64,000 nucleotides of DNA from Massilia violaceinigra (lineage in GTDB: Bacteria; Pseudomonadota; Gammaproteobacteria; Burkholderiales; Burkholderiaceae_D). The stretch lies in NCBI RefSeq assembly GCF_002752675.1, contig NZ_CP024608.1, positions 5,518,001-5,582,000 on the forward strand, in the 5' to 3' direction. A program made the translations under genes and the position numbers. The notes beneath the pieces are model-generated. The model saw nothing but the letters and a program-made list of their open reading frames with translations, had not been told where the DNA came from and made no database searches. Shown piece after piece: positions 44,282 through 51,344 of this stretch (its first letter is position 1; the number at the start of each line of letters is the position of its first letter).

Positions 44282-44671
44282 TTAAAGCGGCCCATCCGGC
44301 CCGAAGGGTCCACCCTGATTGCGCTGCTCGACAATGACATGCAAACGCTGCTTCGCCCGGTCGCGCACCTCGGTGAGTTCGGCAATACGCTGTTCGATCT
44401 CGTCCACCTTGCTTTGGTAAAGACGGATCACATCGGCACAAATGAGCTTCTTCGGACGCGCATCGAGCATCGACGTGACGGGGCGAATTTCATCGACAGT
44501 GAAGCCGTTGCGAAGCAGCACCCGAATGCGCAGAACATGCTCCACCGCCGCCTCGTCGAACTGGCGATAGCCATTTCCGCTACGTTTGGATAGCAACAGG
44601 CCGCATTGTTCGTAGTGGCGAATCACGCGCACGCTGCACAGGGTTCTTTTTGCCAGCTCACCAATTAACAT
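44282..44671 (-). CDS. MerR family transcriptional regulator
   Basis: A 129-residue regulator. The winged-helix N-terminus (MLIGELAKRTLCSVRVIRHY, EQCGLLLSKRSGNGYRQFDE) is diagnostic, followed by a dimerisation coiled coil (VIRLYQSKVDEIEQRIAELT). No paired Cys for metal binding is seen at the C-terminus, which ends GGPFGPDGPL, so it is unlikely to sense metals. It lies downstream of the NTF2-like gene, whose promoter shows the MerR-type elongated spacer with a dyad, so it probably controls that promoter. Confidence 0.9.
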   Translation of the reverse strand: MLIGELAKRTLCSVRVIRHYEQCGLLLSKRSGNGYRQFDEAAVEHVLRIRVLLRNGFTVDEIRPVTSMLDARPKKLICADVIRLYQSKVDEIEQRIAELTEVRDRAKQRLHVIVEQRNQGGPFGPDGPL

Positions 44672-44786
44672 CACGATTGCTCCACTGAGTATGCGAGACC
44701 GGCCGGACTGAGCGCCACATCAACGTGGTCCCGCGCGCAACGAACAGCCGGCCTGAGGTGCCGAAGTGTAGCTCAATCCGGACCGG

Positions 44787-45389
44787 CTATTTAGACCCTT
44801 CGACGGCATCGGCGCTGGTTATCGGATGGTCGGCGGTCTCGCTGTCCCAGGTTGCCGACAGCACGCACCAGCGCTGCCCATCGTTCAACAGCTGGAAACT
44901 GTTGATTCCGCGCCCCTGCACAGGGCCGCCCGGATGTTCGCGCGTTTCGTAGCCGCTCCAGACATGCGCAATGTGGCCGAATTGTTCGACGCGCTGGAAA
45001 ATCTCGCGCTCATGAAAGCCACGATGGGCGAACAGCCGCTTGTTGAGCTCAATGAATGTCGAGAGCGCTTGCGGCGCCGCGGCGAACGTACCGGTACTGC
45101 GATGCTGAGTCGGAGTAATGACGGCGCCCGGTGCATGAAGGCGTTCCAGGCGCGCCCAGTCATGCGTGCTATTGGCCGGTCCGGAGACGATATCGTAGAG
45201 CGCCCTGACCAATGTGTCCGGGTTGGCTGCGGCGGGGTCGACCCGCTGCGTGCCGCAGGCTGGCTGTTCGGCCCGTGTTTCATCCCCCGCTTGCGAAGCT
45301 GCCGGGAAGCCTGTGAGCAAGGACAGCAGCAACAGTGATGCCGGCAATCGTGCAACGATGCGGCCGGCGTGGAGTTTAACTATTTTCAT
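44787..45389 (-). CDS. Exported NTF2-like (SnoaL/SgcJ) domain protein
   Basis: A 200-residue protein. The start MKIVKLHAGRIVARL at 45389 gives an N-terminal signal peptide (LLLLSLLTGFPAASQA). The mature part is an NTF2/SnoaL-like domain (TLVRALYDIVSGPANSTHDW, FEREIFQRVEQFGHIAHVWS-like, GINSFQLLNDGQRWCVLSAT). These alpha+beta cone folds bind small molecules or act in cyclisation or hydrolysis; role here is unknown. A MerR gene follows on the same strand. Upstream is a promoter with a MerR-type 20-base spacer and dyad. Confidence 0.78.
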   Translation of the reverse strand: MKIVKLHAGRIVARLPASLLLLSLLTGFPAASQAGDETRAEQPACGTQRVDPAAANPDTLVRALYDIVSGPANSTHDWARLERLHAPGAVITPTQHRSTGTFAAAPQALSTFIELNKRLFAHRGFHEREIFQRVEQFGHIAHVWSGYETREHPGGPVQGRGINSFQLLNDGQRWCVLSATWDSETADHPITSADAVEGSK

Positions 45390-45438
45390 CAGATTGACCC
45401 TGTGTTCGTTCAGGCAGAACTTGCCCGACTCGTAGTAC

Positions 45439-45470
45439 AGGCTAAAGCCTGACACTTGTGTCAAGGTCAA
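45439..45470 (-). promoter_or_regulatory. MerR-type promoter of the NTF2-like gene
   Basis: On the minus strand: TTGACC (45465-45470), 20-base spacer, TAGCCT (45439-45444). The perfect palindrome TGACAC-TT-GTGTCA (45450-45463 on plus) fills the spacer. Long spacers with a central dyad are the hallmark of MerR-activated promoters. The likely regulator is encoded two genes downstream, at 44282-44671. Confidence 0.65.
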
Positions 45471-45559
45471 GCCCCACGGCACGGCTGCGTCTCTTTGATG
45501 ATACATTTGCCATTTAATCAGGCCAGCCTGCTTCCAACCTACTACTGGATAATCACCGC

Positions 45560-46015
45560 ATGAGCACTATTCATATTCGTCAGGCCGTACTGGCCGACAT
45601 TGACACGTTGTCCGTTTTATTTGATGGCTACCGCCAGTTCTACGGACGCGAAAGCGATGTCGAGGCGGCAAAGGAATTTCTGCTGGACCGGTTTAATCAC
45701 GGCGAGTCAGTCATGTTTATTGCGCATGAAGGATCCGATCCCATCGGTCTTGCGCAGCTATATCCGAGCTTTTCGAGTGTTTCCCTCGGGCGGATCTATA
45801 TCCTGAACGATCTGTTTGTCACCGAGCAGGGGCGTCGCAAGGGGGTTGGAGCCAGACTCCTTTCCGCTTCCGTCGATTTCGCCAAGGCGGTTGGGGCAAT
45901 CCGTCTTGCCCTCTCAACCGCGAACACAAACACCAAGGCACAAGCACTGTATGAAGCGCAGAGCTGGGAGCGTGACGACGATTTTTTCTATATTTATCCG
46001 ATACCGAAGTCTTAG
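45560..46015 (+). CDS. GNAT family N-acetyltransferase
   Basis: A 151-residue acetyltransferase opening MSTIHIRQAVLADIDTLSVL. The acetyl-CoA motif is LFVTEQGRRKGVGARLLSAS (R-x-x-G-x-G), then LSTANTNTKAQALYEAQSWE typical of the C-terminal half. The substrate is unknown. It marks the left edge of the accessory island: the following genes are orphan, AT-richer and interspersed with repeats. Confidence 0.9.
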   Translation: MSTIHIRQAVLADIDTLSVLFDGYRQFYGRESDVEAAKEFLLDRFNHGESVMFIAHEGSDPIGLAQLYPSFSSVSLGRIYILNDLFVTEQGRRKGVGARLLSASVDFAKAVGAIRLALSTANTNTKAQALYEAQSWERDDDFFYIYPIPKS

Positions 46016-46032
46016 AACGCCTAACAAAAACG

Positions 46033-46260
46033 ATGGCAAATGTGACTTTAGAGAGCTGCAGCCCAGACGGATTTGTGCTGAAAGTGCGATCGCCCGACGC
46101 ACTTGGCCATTTTGCTGTGGACGTCTCATTGTGCCGACATCGTTATTTCGATGGCGCCTCCTGGCCTACTAGTGTATCTGGGGGATTCGAAATAATAGAT
46201 CCCACTACGCTGCCAGCCACTTCGAACGACTTGAAAAACTTGCATACTTCGAGCGTTTAA
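46033..46260 (+). CDS. Hypothetical small protein of the accessory island
   Basis: A 75-residue reading frame starting MANVTLESCSPDGFVLKVRS, 17 bases after the GNAT stop. The composition is that of a small beta-rich protein. No ribosome binding site is clear and no family is recognised. It ends inside a GTTTAAC sequence next to the first dispersed repeat. Likely an orphan gene, but chance cannot be excluded. Confidence 0.4.
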   Translation: MANVTLESCSPDGFVLKVRSPDALGHFAVDVSLCRHRYFDGASWPTSVSGGFEIIDPTTLPATSNDLKNLHTSSV

Positions 46261-46325
46261 CGGCCCAGTGTCGCGAACATCCGCTTTGGGGCGAAAGCCG
46301 CCGAGCTGCCCGGCTCCGGTCGGCC

Positions 46326-46363
46326 GTAGAGTACAATCGGCAGAGATCGGCCAGAAGCGGACC
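46326..46363 (+). repeat. 38-bp dispersed repeat, copy 1
   Basis: It begins GTAGAGTACAATCGGCAG and ends CGGCCAGAAGCGGACC. It shares about 32 of 38 positions with copies at 47100 and 48891. A partial inverted match (ATCCGCTTTGGGGCGAAAG, 46279-46297) lies just upstream, so the unit could fold as a long hairpin. The gap 46261-46406 holds nothing else. Confidence 0.75.
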
Positions 46364-46406
46364 TACGAGCATGGGATTGCAGTCTCAAAAAACAAGCAAA
46401 AGAACA

Positions 46407-46961
46407 ATGCGAAAACGGAACTTACAAGGTGTTTGCGTACTTGCCTTGGCGGCTGGCTTAGCGAGCTGTGGATACGAGGAGGGTTTCGAATACATGACCG
46501 AAACAAAACTGATTCCAATAGATGATAGCGGCATTTCCGGCTCAGTTGTGATCGGGTACGGGATCAGAAACCGTGATTTTCGAATGAGAATCGCGCTACA
46601 TGGACTGGACAAGAATCCCAAATATCATGTGCTTTTTTTTGACACAACCAGTTGCAACGCAAGTGAGTTGGTAAACGCCCGCCGTAGTGATGCAAAACTC
46701 GATGATCCTTACAGGAAGAAGGAAGCATGGGGCTTCGAGGCCCAACCGGCTGTGCTGATCGGTAATTTTTGGGGAATCGCTAAGCAAGAGTTCAAGCTTA
46801 GCCCGCCAAGCGCACCTTCTATCTACCTCACCGAACCAGACAAGTATCCTACTGTGGTGATAGCTGCAGCAGGCAGTTCTGAGGCGGGTCTTGCGCCCTT
46901 AAAATACGTCGCGTGCGGTACGATTTCGGCGATACCTACCAATCGTCGGCCGCATATGTAA
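46407..46961 (+). CDS. Lipoprotein resembling Cu/Zn superoxide dismutase but lacking metal ligands
   Basis: A 184-residue protein starting MRKRNLQGVCVLALAAGLAS followed by Cys, a lipobox. The mature part reads as an eight-strand sandwich: SGSVVIGYGIRNRDFRMRIA, then LHGLDKNPKYHVLFFDTTSC, and near the end YPTVVIAAAGSSEAG and VACGTISAI. The last motif and the earlier TTSC match the conserved disulfide positions of Cu/Zn SOD (GC and ACGVI), and GLDKNPKYHVLFF sits where SOD has its HGFHxH metal site, but the histidines are absent. This is my own inference from pattern. It would not be an active dismutase. An alternative start is 36 bases upstream. Confidence 0.55.
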   Translation: MRKRNLQGVCVLALAAGLASCGYEEGFEYMTETKLIPIDDSGISGSVVIGYGIRNRDFRMRIALHGLDKNPKYHVLFFDTTSCNASELVNARRSDAKLDDPYRKKEAWGFEAQPAVLIGNFWGIAKQEFKLSPPSAPSIYLTEPDKYPTVVIAAAGSSEAGLAPLKYVACGTISAIPTNRRPHM

Positions 46962-47099
46962 CGTTTAACTGTCTTCGATAGGACAAAGAGGAGCGTTGCA
47001 GACGCACTATCGCTAAAAGGTATCGAATTCGGCTTACATCTTCAGGTCCGAAGGGCCGTTATGGGGCGGCAGTTGCCGAAATCGGACAGCGCCGTAACT

Positions 47100-47137
47100 G
47101 TCGAGTACAATCGGCAGCAGCCGGCCAGGAGCCGCCG
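47100..47137 (+). repeat. 38-bp dispersed repeat, copy 2
   Basis: It begins GTCGAGTACAATCGGCAG and continues CAGCCGGCCAGGAGCCGCCG. A shorter echo, GTTGAGTACAATTC, occurs at 47169-47182. The bases 46962-47099 hold no gene that I can support. Confidence 0.75.
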
Positions 47138-47172
47138 TTCATACTTGAGAGATATCTATAGAAAGACGTTGA

Positions 47173-47418
47173 GTACAATTCTCTACAAACAGCGCAGACC
47201 GCATTAAAACAGAGTGGATCAGGTTTCTGATTGCCGAAGCTGAGTGGGATCATGTTTTTCTCTGCCATATCAATGAAGCCCCATCTATCGTGACAACATC
47301 ATCTCAACAACTGATCAATTTGGTCCTCCTATGTGCTGAAGCTGGCGAAGGCGACGTCCTGCCCGGGAACGGGCGCAAATGTAACTGTGGCTGGCGGACC
47401 AGCGCCCTGTGCTCATGA
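47173..47418 (+). pseudogene. Gene remnant without a start codon, coupled to the YcxB-like gene
   Basis: An open frame of 81 codons, protein-like throughout (KTEWIRFLIAEAEWDHVFLC, HINEAPSIVTTSSQQLINLV, ending CNCGWRTSALCS). It has no ATG, GTG or TTG near its 5' end; a stop lies just before it at 47170-47172, next to a partial copy of the dispersed repeat. Its TGA overlaps the ATG of the next gene (ATGA), a layout typical of translational coupling. I infer a real gene that lost its 5' end, possibly through rearrangement at the repeat. Confidence 0.45.
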
Positions 47419-48014
47419 TTACCGGCACTGTTTCTCTCTGGGATAGGCGGGCTGCGACGGCACTGCTCGAGCCCGGAGAGGCACGTCAGGTCAATACCTT
47501 CCTTGCCGGGCTTGTCGCCGGTGGGCTGTTCTGGTTCATGTACCGGCACCCGGTGATCGCCGGTGCAGGGGCAATCGCCGCCAGCGTTCTGTATTTCAAG
47601 ATTGCTCCGCTTATCGGCGTGCCGGCATGGCGGCGCAGGATGCTGATGAATGCGCATGCCAGATTCGATCATCAGAAAACCTATACCTGGACCGACCAGA
47701 CGCTGTCGTGGACCAGCCTTGGGGTGAGCGAAAGCCGGCCCTGGGCCGAATACAGCCGCATTGCCGAAAACAAGTATGTGATGTTGCTTTTCGCCGGTCC
47801 GATGACCTCTCACATCCTCTCCAAATCCTGGTTCCGCGACCAACAGCAGCTCGATGAGTTCCGGGCAGCGGCTTCAGCTCGTCTAAACCCCGCGTTCGAT
47901 CCCACGCTGCAGGCCCGCGAACATATCGCCCGCTCGCTGCCCTACGTCGGGATCGTTGCGCTCTGGCTGCTCGTGGTGTTTTTCGTGGTTCTGGCTTTGT
48001 CCTGGGTACTCTGA
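47415..48014 (+). CDS. YcxB family membrane protein
   Basis: A 199-residue protein. MITGTVSLWDRRAATALLEP matches the opening of YcxB-like proteins; two membrane helices follow at about 32-48 and 50-68 (FLAGLVAGGLFWFMYRHPVI, AGAGAIAASVLYFKIAPLIG). The YcxB-like domain contains FDHQKTYTWTDQTLSWTSLG and RIAENKYVMLLFA. An unusual third membrane helix closes the protein (GIVALWLLVVFFVVLALSWV). No ribosome binding site; translation may depend on the upstream remnant (ATGA overlap). Function is unknown. Confidence 0.7.
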   Translation: MITGTVSLWDRRAATALLEPGEARQVNTFLAGLVAGGLFWFMYRHPVIAGAGAIAASVLYFKIAPLIGVPAWRRRMLMNAHARFDHQKTYTWTDQTLSWTSLGVSESRPWAEYSRIAENKYVMLLFAGPMTSHILSKSWFRDQQQLDEFRAAASARLNPAFDPTLQAREHIARSLPYVGIVALWLLVVFFVVLALSWVL

Positions 48015-48255
48015 AGCATGATTGGCGGCTCCTTGTCGCGCTGGCATGCGTATGCGGGCTTTGAACTGTCGGCGCCAGGAAGCCACCGCGTCCTGTGGGC
48101 ATGTCTGTTGGCCCCGTTCGCGGGTCCCGACGCCGATGGCCACCGAACTTCCTCCCGACCAGGAACCGGCATTCATGGGGAAGCCGGCATTTCGCGCGGA
48201 AGCGCCAAGCGCGCCGGTCGAGCCTTAAGCTACGCAGCGCCGGGAGCCGCGCGTG
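48015..48255. other. Non-coding stretch of the accessory island
   Basis: A GC-rich stretch with overlapping short frames on both strands, none with a ribosome binding site. A plus-strand segment at about 48120-48228 (reading MATELPPDQEPAFMGKPAFR) looks like a protein C-terminus and may be another remnant. I cannot support a gene. Confidence 0.4.
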
Positions 48256-48390
48256 TTAGCCTGCAGCGCGACAGTGGCGCGCCGGCAGCAGTACGGCATC
48301 GACAGTGGCCCAGCGCTCGTGCCAGCCGGCTTGCTCGCCTTCGAGCAGTTCGCGCATGTCCTGGCTCAGTGCTGCGCCTGGGGGCCAATC
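48256..48390 (-). pseudogene. C-terminal fragment of an unknown gene
   Basis: On the minus strand a frame of about 40 codons reads LSQDMRELLEGEQAGWHERW then ATVDAVLLPARHCRAAG and ends at TAA (48256-48258). It is convincingly protein-like, but starts just after a stop codon and has no matching N-terminal part upstream. Probably the tail of a deleted gene. No family can be named. Confidence 0.35.
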
Positions 48391-48393
48391 TGA

Positions 48394-48747
48394 TCACGGG
48401 ATTAGGTCATCAAATTCAGGCCCATTCGCCCACTCGATCAGTCGTTGTGGGGGAATTTTTTTTGCCAGCTCCAGTTCTCGTTCCAAGAGAGGCGGCGTGC
48501 CATATTTGAACTCGAAAGCGTAAGTGCCGCCGGCATCCATCATAAACTTTAACCAAGTCCACTTCTCAACGCCATTGTCGGGCTGACCTTCGCTCAGCTC
48601 ATACAACAACGTGTGGCATTCACCCGACAAACCAAATTGATGTTTGGCGTCCGTTTCAAAGTAGAACGCTTTGTAAACTACCCGCCTGTCCCCATCGACG
48701 ATGCTGTTCTCATAGAGCAATTCGATCCTGTCCCACGCGGTGGTCAT
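48394..48747 (-). CDS. Hypothetical protein, possibly YezG-like (DUF600) immunity or antitoxin
   Basis: A 117-residue acidic protein starting MTTAWDRIELLYENSIVDGD, with GGAGG 3 nt before the ATG. The middle (VEKWTWLKFMMDAGGTYAFE followed by FKYG) resembles the strand pattern WTxLxLxxxxxGKFxxxFxY of YezG/DUF600 immunity proteins. The similarity is weak. If true, it would be an orphan immunity gene of a polymorphic toxin. No toxin gene is beside it. Confidence 0.55.
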   Translation of the reverse strand: MTTAWDRIELLYENSIVDGDRRVVYKAFYFETDAKHQFGLSGECHTLLYELSEGQPDNGVEKWTWLKFMMDAGGTYAFEFKYGTPPLLERELELAKKIPPQRLIEWANGPEFDDLIP

Positions 48748-48890
48748 GAACCTCCGGCTATTTCTACTGGGCGGGCGCAAATGCAGGCCTAATTTTGAAA
48801 CAATATTCAGCAGAACAATGAAGCGCTATTACGGCAAATGAGTGCCACCGTTGCACAAAGCGATCCCGGAGTAGCCGCCCTGTCACCGCC

Positions 48891-48928
48891 GTCGAGTACA
48901 ATCGGCAGGGACCGGCCAGAAGCCGCCA
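48891..48928 (+). repeat. 38-bp dispersed repeat, copy 3
   Basis: It begins GTCGAGTACAATCGGCAG and continues GGACCGGCCAGAAGCCGCCA. It lies 31 bases before the left end of the IS5-family element. Confidence 0.75.
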
Positions 48929-48959
48929 TCGGTGGACCTCCATTTCTATAACAACTTAA

Positions 48960-50195
48960 GGGCACCTCGAAAAACCCTCGTGAATCTGGCATGATATCGG
49001 TGCCTCGACTCTGACGTAATTTTTCATGATCAAGACCAGTCTGTTTGCTGACCAAGAGCGCGAAGCCAAGCTGAACAAGCTCGGCGATGCACTGGTGGTG
49101 ATGGAGCGGCATGTCGACTTCGCCGCCCTGGCTGCCGAGGTCGACCTTGCGGCACCACGCCCTAGCCGCGAGCGCGGCGGCCGTCCGCCTTTCCCCACCG
49201 AATTGATGGTGCGCGTACTGTTGATCCAACAGCTGTTCAACTTGAGCGATGAGCAGATGGAATTCCAGCTGCTCGATCGCTTGAGCTTCCAGCGCTTTGC
49301 CGGCTTGCGCGCGAGTAGTCAGGTCCCGGATCGGACGACGATCTGGACTTTCAAGGAGCGCTTGATCCAGGCCGGCGCCAGCGAGAGCGTATTCGATGCG
49401 GTCAATCGCCAACTGTCCCAGCACGGCTACATTGCGCGCGGCGGGCAGATGATCGACGCGAGCATTGTGCAGGCGCCGAAACAGTCGCTGAACAAGGAAG
49501 AGAAAACCCTGGTCATGCAAGGCGCGATACCGGCCGGCTGGAAGCCGGCCAAGCGGCGTCAGAAGGATACGCAAGCGCGCTGGACGAAGAAACACGGCAA
49601 GTCCTACTTCGGCTATAAGGTCTCGGTCAACGCCGACAAACGCTACAAGCTGGTGCGCAAGATCAAGGTCAGCACGGCCAGCGAACATGACACCACGCAT
49701 TTCGAGGAGGTGCTCGATCCCTCCAACACGAATCGCAACATCCTGGCCGACAAGGGGTACGTCGACGGCGAGCGCGAAGCGCGGTTGAACAAGCAGGGCT
49801 GGCGCATGCACATCCAGCGCAAAGGTAGCAAGGACAAGCCGATTTCCGATGCCCAGCAGCGCCGCAACCATCGCATCGCCAAGACACGCGCACGCGTCGA
49901 ACACGTGTTCGCGGGCATGGCCCAGATGGGCGGCAAGGCGTTGCGCTCCATTGGCCTGGCGCGCGCCACGCTGCACCTGAACTGGAAGGTCGCTGCCTAC
50001 AACTTGCAGCGCCTCGTCTACTTGAAGGAGGCAGGTATCGAGGCGTTCTAACGCCCGAGGTCCGTTCGGGCCGCCGAATTTGAGCAACGTAGCCTGAAAA
50101 ACAGGTCGGGAAACAACGTCGCTCGCGCAATGCGGGCCACATTCAAACGCCCCGTTCGCAGGCAACCGCGAAATCACGGGTTATTCGAGGTGCCC
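48960..50195 (+). mobile_element. IS5-family insertion sequence, complete, with TTAA target duplication
   Basis: A 1236-bp element. The left end begins GGGCACCTCGAAAAACCC and the right end, read inward, GGGCACCTCGAATAACCC. TTAA occurs directly on both outer sides (48956-48959 and 50196-50199), the 4-bp duplication expected for IS5 group elements. The transposase fills it. It landed in the leader of the zinc-ribbon gene at 50208, 12 bases before its ATG, cutting that gene off from its own promoter. Confidence 0.92.
49026..50051 (+). CDS. IS5 family transposase
   Basis: A 341-residue DDE transposase starting MIKTSLFADQEREAKLNKLG. An N-terminal DUF772-type domain (PFPTELMVRVLLIQQLFNLS, DRLSFQRFAGL) precedes the catalytic core: first Asp in GQMIDASIVQAPKQ, second Asp in NILADKGYVDGE, and Glu in RARVEHVFAGMAQMGGK (the Y-R-E type region). 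The frame is intact, so the element is probably active. Confidence 0.95.
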   Translation: MIKTSLFADQEREAKLNKLGDALVVMERHVDFAALAAEVDLAAPRPSRERGGRPPFPTELMVRVLLIQQLFNLSDEQMEFQLLDRLSFQRFAGLRASSQVPDRTTIWTFKERLIQAGASESVFDAVNRQLSQHGYIARGGQMIDASIVQAPKQSLNKEEKTLVMQGAIPAGWKPAKRRQKDTQARWTKKHGKSYFGYKVSVNADKRYKLVRKIKVSTASEHDTTHFEEVLDPSNTNRNILADKGYVDGEREARLNKQGWRMHIQRKGSKDKPISDAQQRRNHRIAKTRARVEHVFAGMAQMGGKALRSIGLARATLHLNWKVAAYNLQRLVYLKEAGIEAF

Positions 50196-50207
50196 TTAAG
50201 TCACTTC

Positions 50208-50558
50208 ATGCCACAGACCCTGTACTGCTGGAGATGTCGAATAGATATTCCAATGCTTACCGACGCTGAGTGGGCGGTCGTTTCGCCAGAGTTAGAAAAT
50301 GGCGTGGAGCAGATCAAGGCGTATCGAGAGAAGAACCATTGCTCGCTTGCCCAGGCAAGAACTAAGGGGTTTGGTCAAAAGGCATTGGAGCTATACGAGA
50401 AAATTACAGGTTTCAAGGAAACAAATCCCGACGCATTGTTTCATCATCGGCTGAGCATTTACGGACCATCATGTGGAACTTGTCACAAACCACTTAGGAC
50501 ACCACAGGCCAGCTCTTGCGCCGCATGCGGATCAAGCCGAAATCCAGCACGGCAATGA
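50208..50558 (+). CDS. Zinc-ribbon hypothetical protein
   Basis: A 116-residue protein starting MPQTLYCWRCRIDIPMLTDA. The N-terminal CWRC and the C-terminal CGTCHKPLRTPQASSCAACG form zinc-ribbon-like Cys pairs. The middle, ITGFKETNPDALFHHRLSIY, is conserved in similar hypothetical proteins that I recall from other bacteria. The IS5 element sits 12 bases before the ATG, so the promoter is displaced; expression may now depend on the IS. Function is unknown. Confidence 0.7.
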   Translation: MPQTLYCWRCRIDIPMLTDAEWAVVSPELENGVEQIKAYREKNHCSLAQARTKGFGQKALELYEKITGFKETNPDALFHHRLSIYGPSCGTCHKPLRTPQASSCAACGSSRNPARQ

Positions 50559-50713
50559 CGGCCAATAGTCGGCCAAGTGCGGCGAGATAGGCGCGTGGCT
50601 ACGGCCTGCACTTAGAATGCCGGATTACCCCTTTCCCTTTTATCAAGCATGGAAACCATCAGCATCCCGCCGGCAGCATCAATCTGCGCGACGACTGCAA
50701 GCAACAGAGCTGG

Positions 50714-51298
50714 GTGGCCGCGCTCGCGCCCTTCGCGCTCGGCAAGTATCCCGTCACGCGGTCGCAATACGCCCAGTTGAGCGGGGGCGCGCCAGAGCCA
50801 GGCTCAACAGCCCAGCACCCCGTGGTGAATGTCTCCTGGATCGATGCTGTGCGCTACTGCAACCTGCTGTCATTGTCCCAGGGGTTGGCAACGTCGTACG
50901 CGATCGCAGCCGATGGCCAGGCGGTCACGCTCCTGCCAGAAGCGCGCGGCTATCGGCTTCCCACCGAGGCACAATGGGAGTATGCCTGCCGCGCCGGCAC
51001 CCGGGAACCGCGCTACGGCGAACTCGATGACATCGCCTGGTACCGCGGCAACGCTGCGGGCGCGTCCCAGCCGGTCGGCCTCAAAGCGGCGAACGCCTGG
51101 GGGCTGCATGACATGCTGGGCAATGTGTGGGAATGGTGCGAGGACCTGTACGACCCCGAGGTGTACGGCGAGTACCGGGTCTTTCGCGGCGGGGGCTGGG
51201 ACGATCTGGAGCGCAGCTGCCTGGTCACCAACCGGCGCCGCAGCCATCCGACCTTCGCCATCGATGACCTTGGTTTCCGGGTGGCGCGCCCGGCTTGA
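50714..51298 (+). CDS. Formylglycine-generating-enzyme-like (SUMF1/EgtB) protein, N-terminally truncated
   Basis: A 194-residue frame from GTG 50714. The FGE-sulfatase fold is clear: APFALGKYPVTRSQYAQL, HPVVNVSWIDAVRYCNLLS, GYRLPTEAQWEYACRAGTRE, GLHDMLGNVWEWCEDLYDPE, FRGGGWDD and GFRVARPA. The same frame continues upstream to about 50651 with PAGSINLRDDCKQQSW, which belongs to the domain but has no start codon, so about 40-60 N-terminal residues of a normal member are gone. The family includes sulfatase activators and non-haem iron oxygenases. It is probably not expressed properly, and could be scored as a pseudogene. Confidence 0.65.
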   Translation: MAALAPFALGKYPVTRSQYAQLSGGAPEPGSTAQHPVVNVSWIDAVRYCNLLSLSQGLATSYAIAADGQAVTLLPEARGYRLPTEAQWEYACRAGTREPRYGELDDIAWYRGNAAGASQPVGLKAANAWGLHDMLGNVWEWCEDLYDPEVYGEYRVFRGGGWDDLERSCLVTNRRRSHPTFAIDDLGFRVARPA

Positions 51299-51344
51299 CG
51301 GTCCGCGTTGGGGCGGAAGCCGACGTACGCGGCCGCAGTCCGGG

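Noticed and set aside
47059..47268. Minus-strand 69-codon frame starting MAEKNMIPLSFG
   Set aside because: It runs through the dispersed repeat and opposes the better supported plus-strand remnant.
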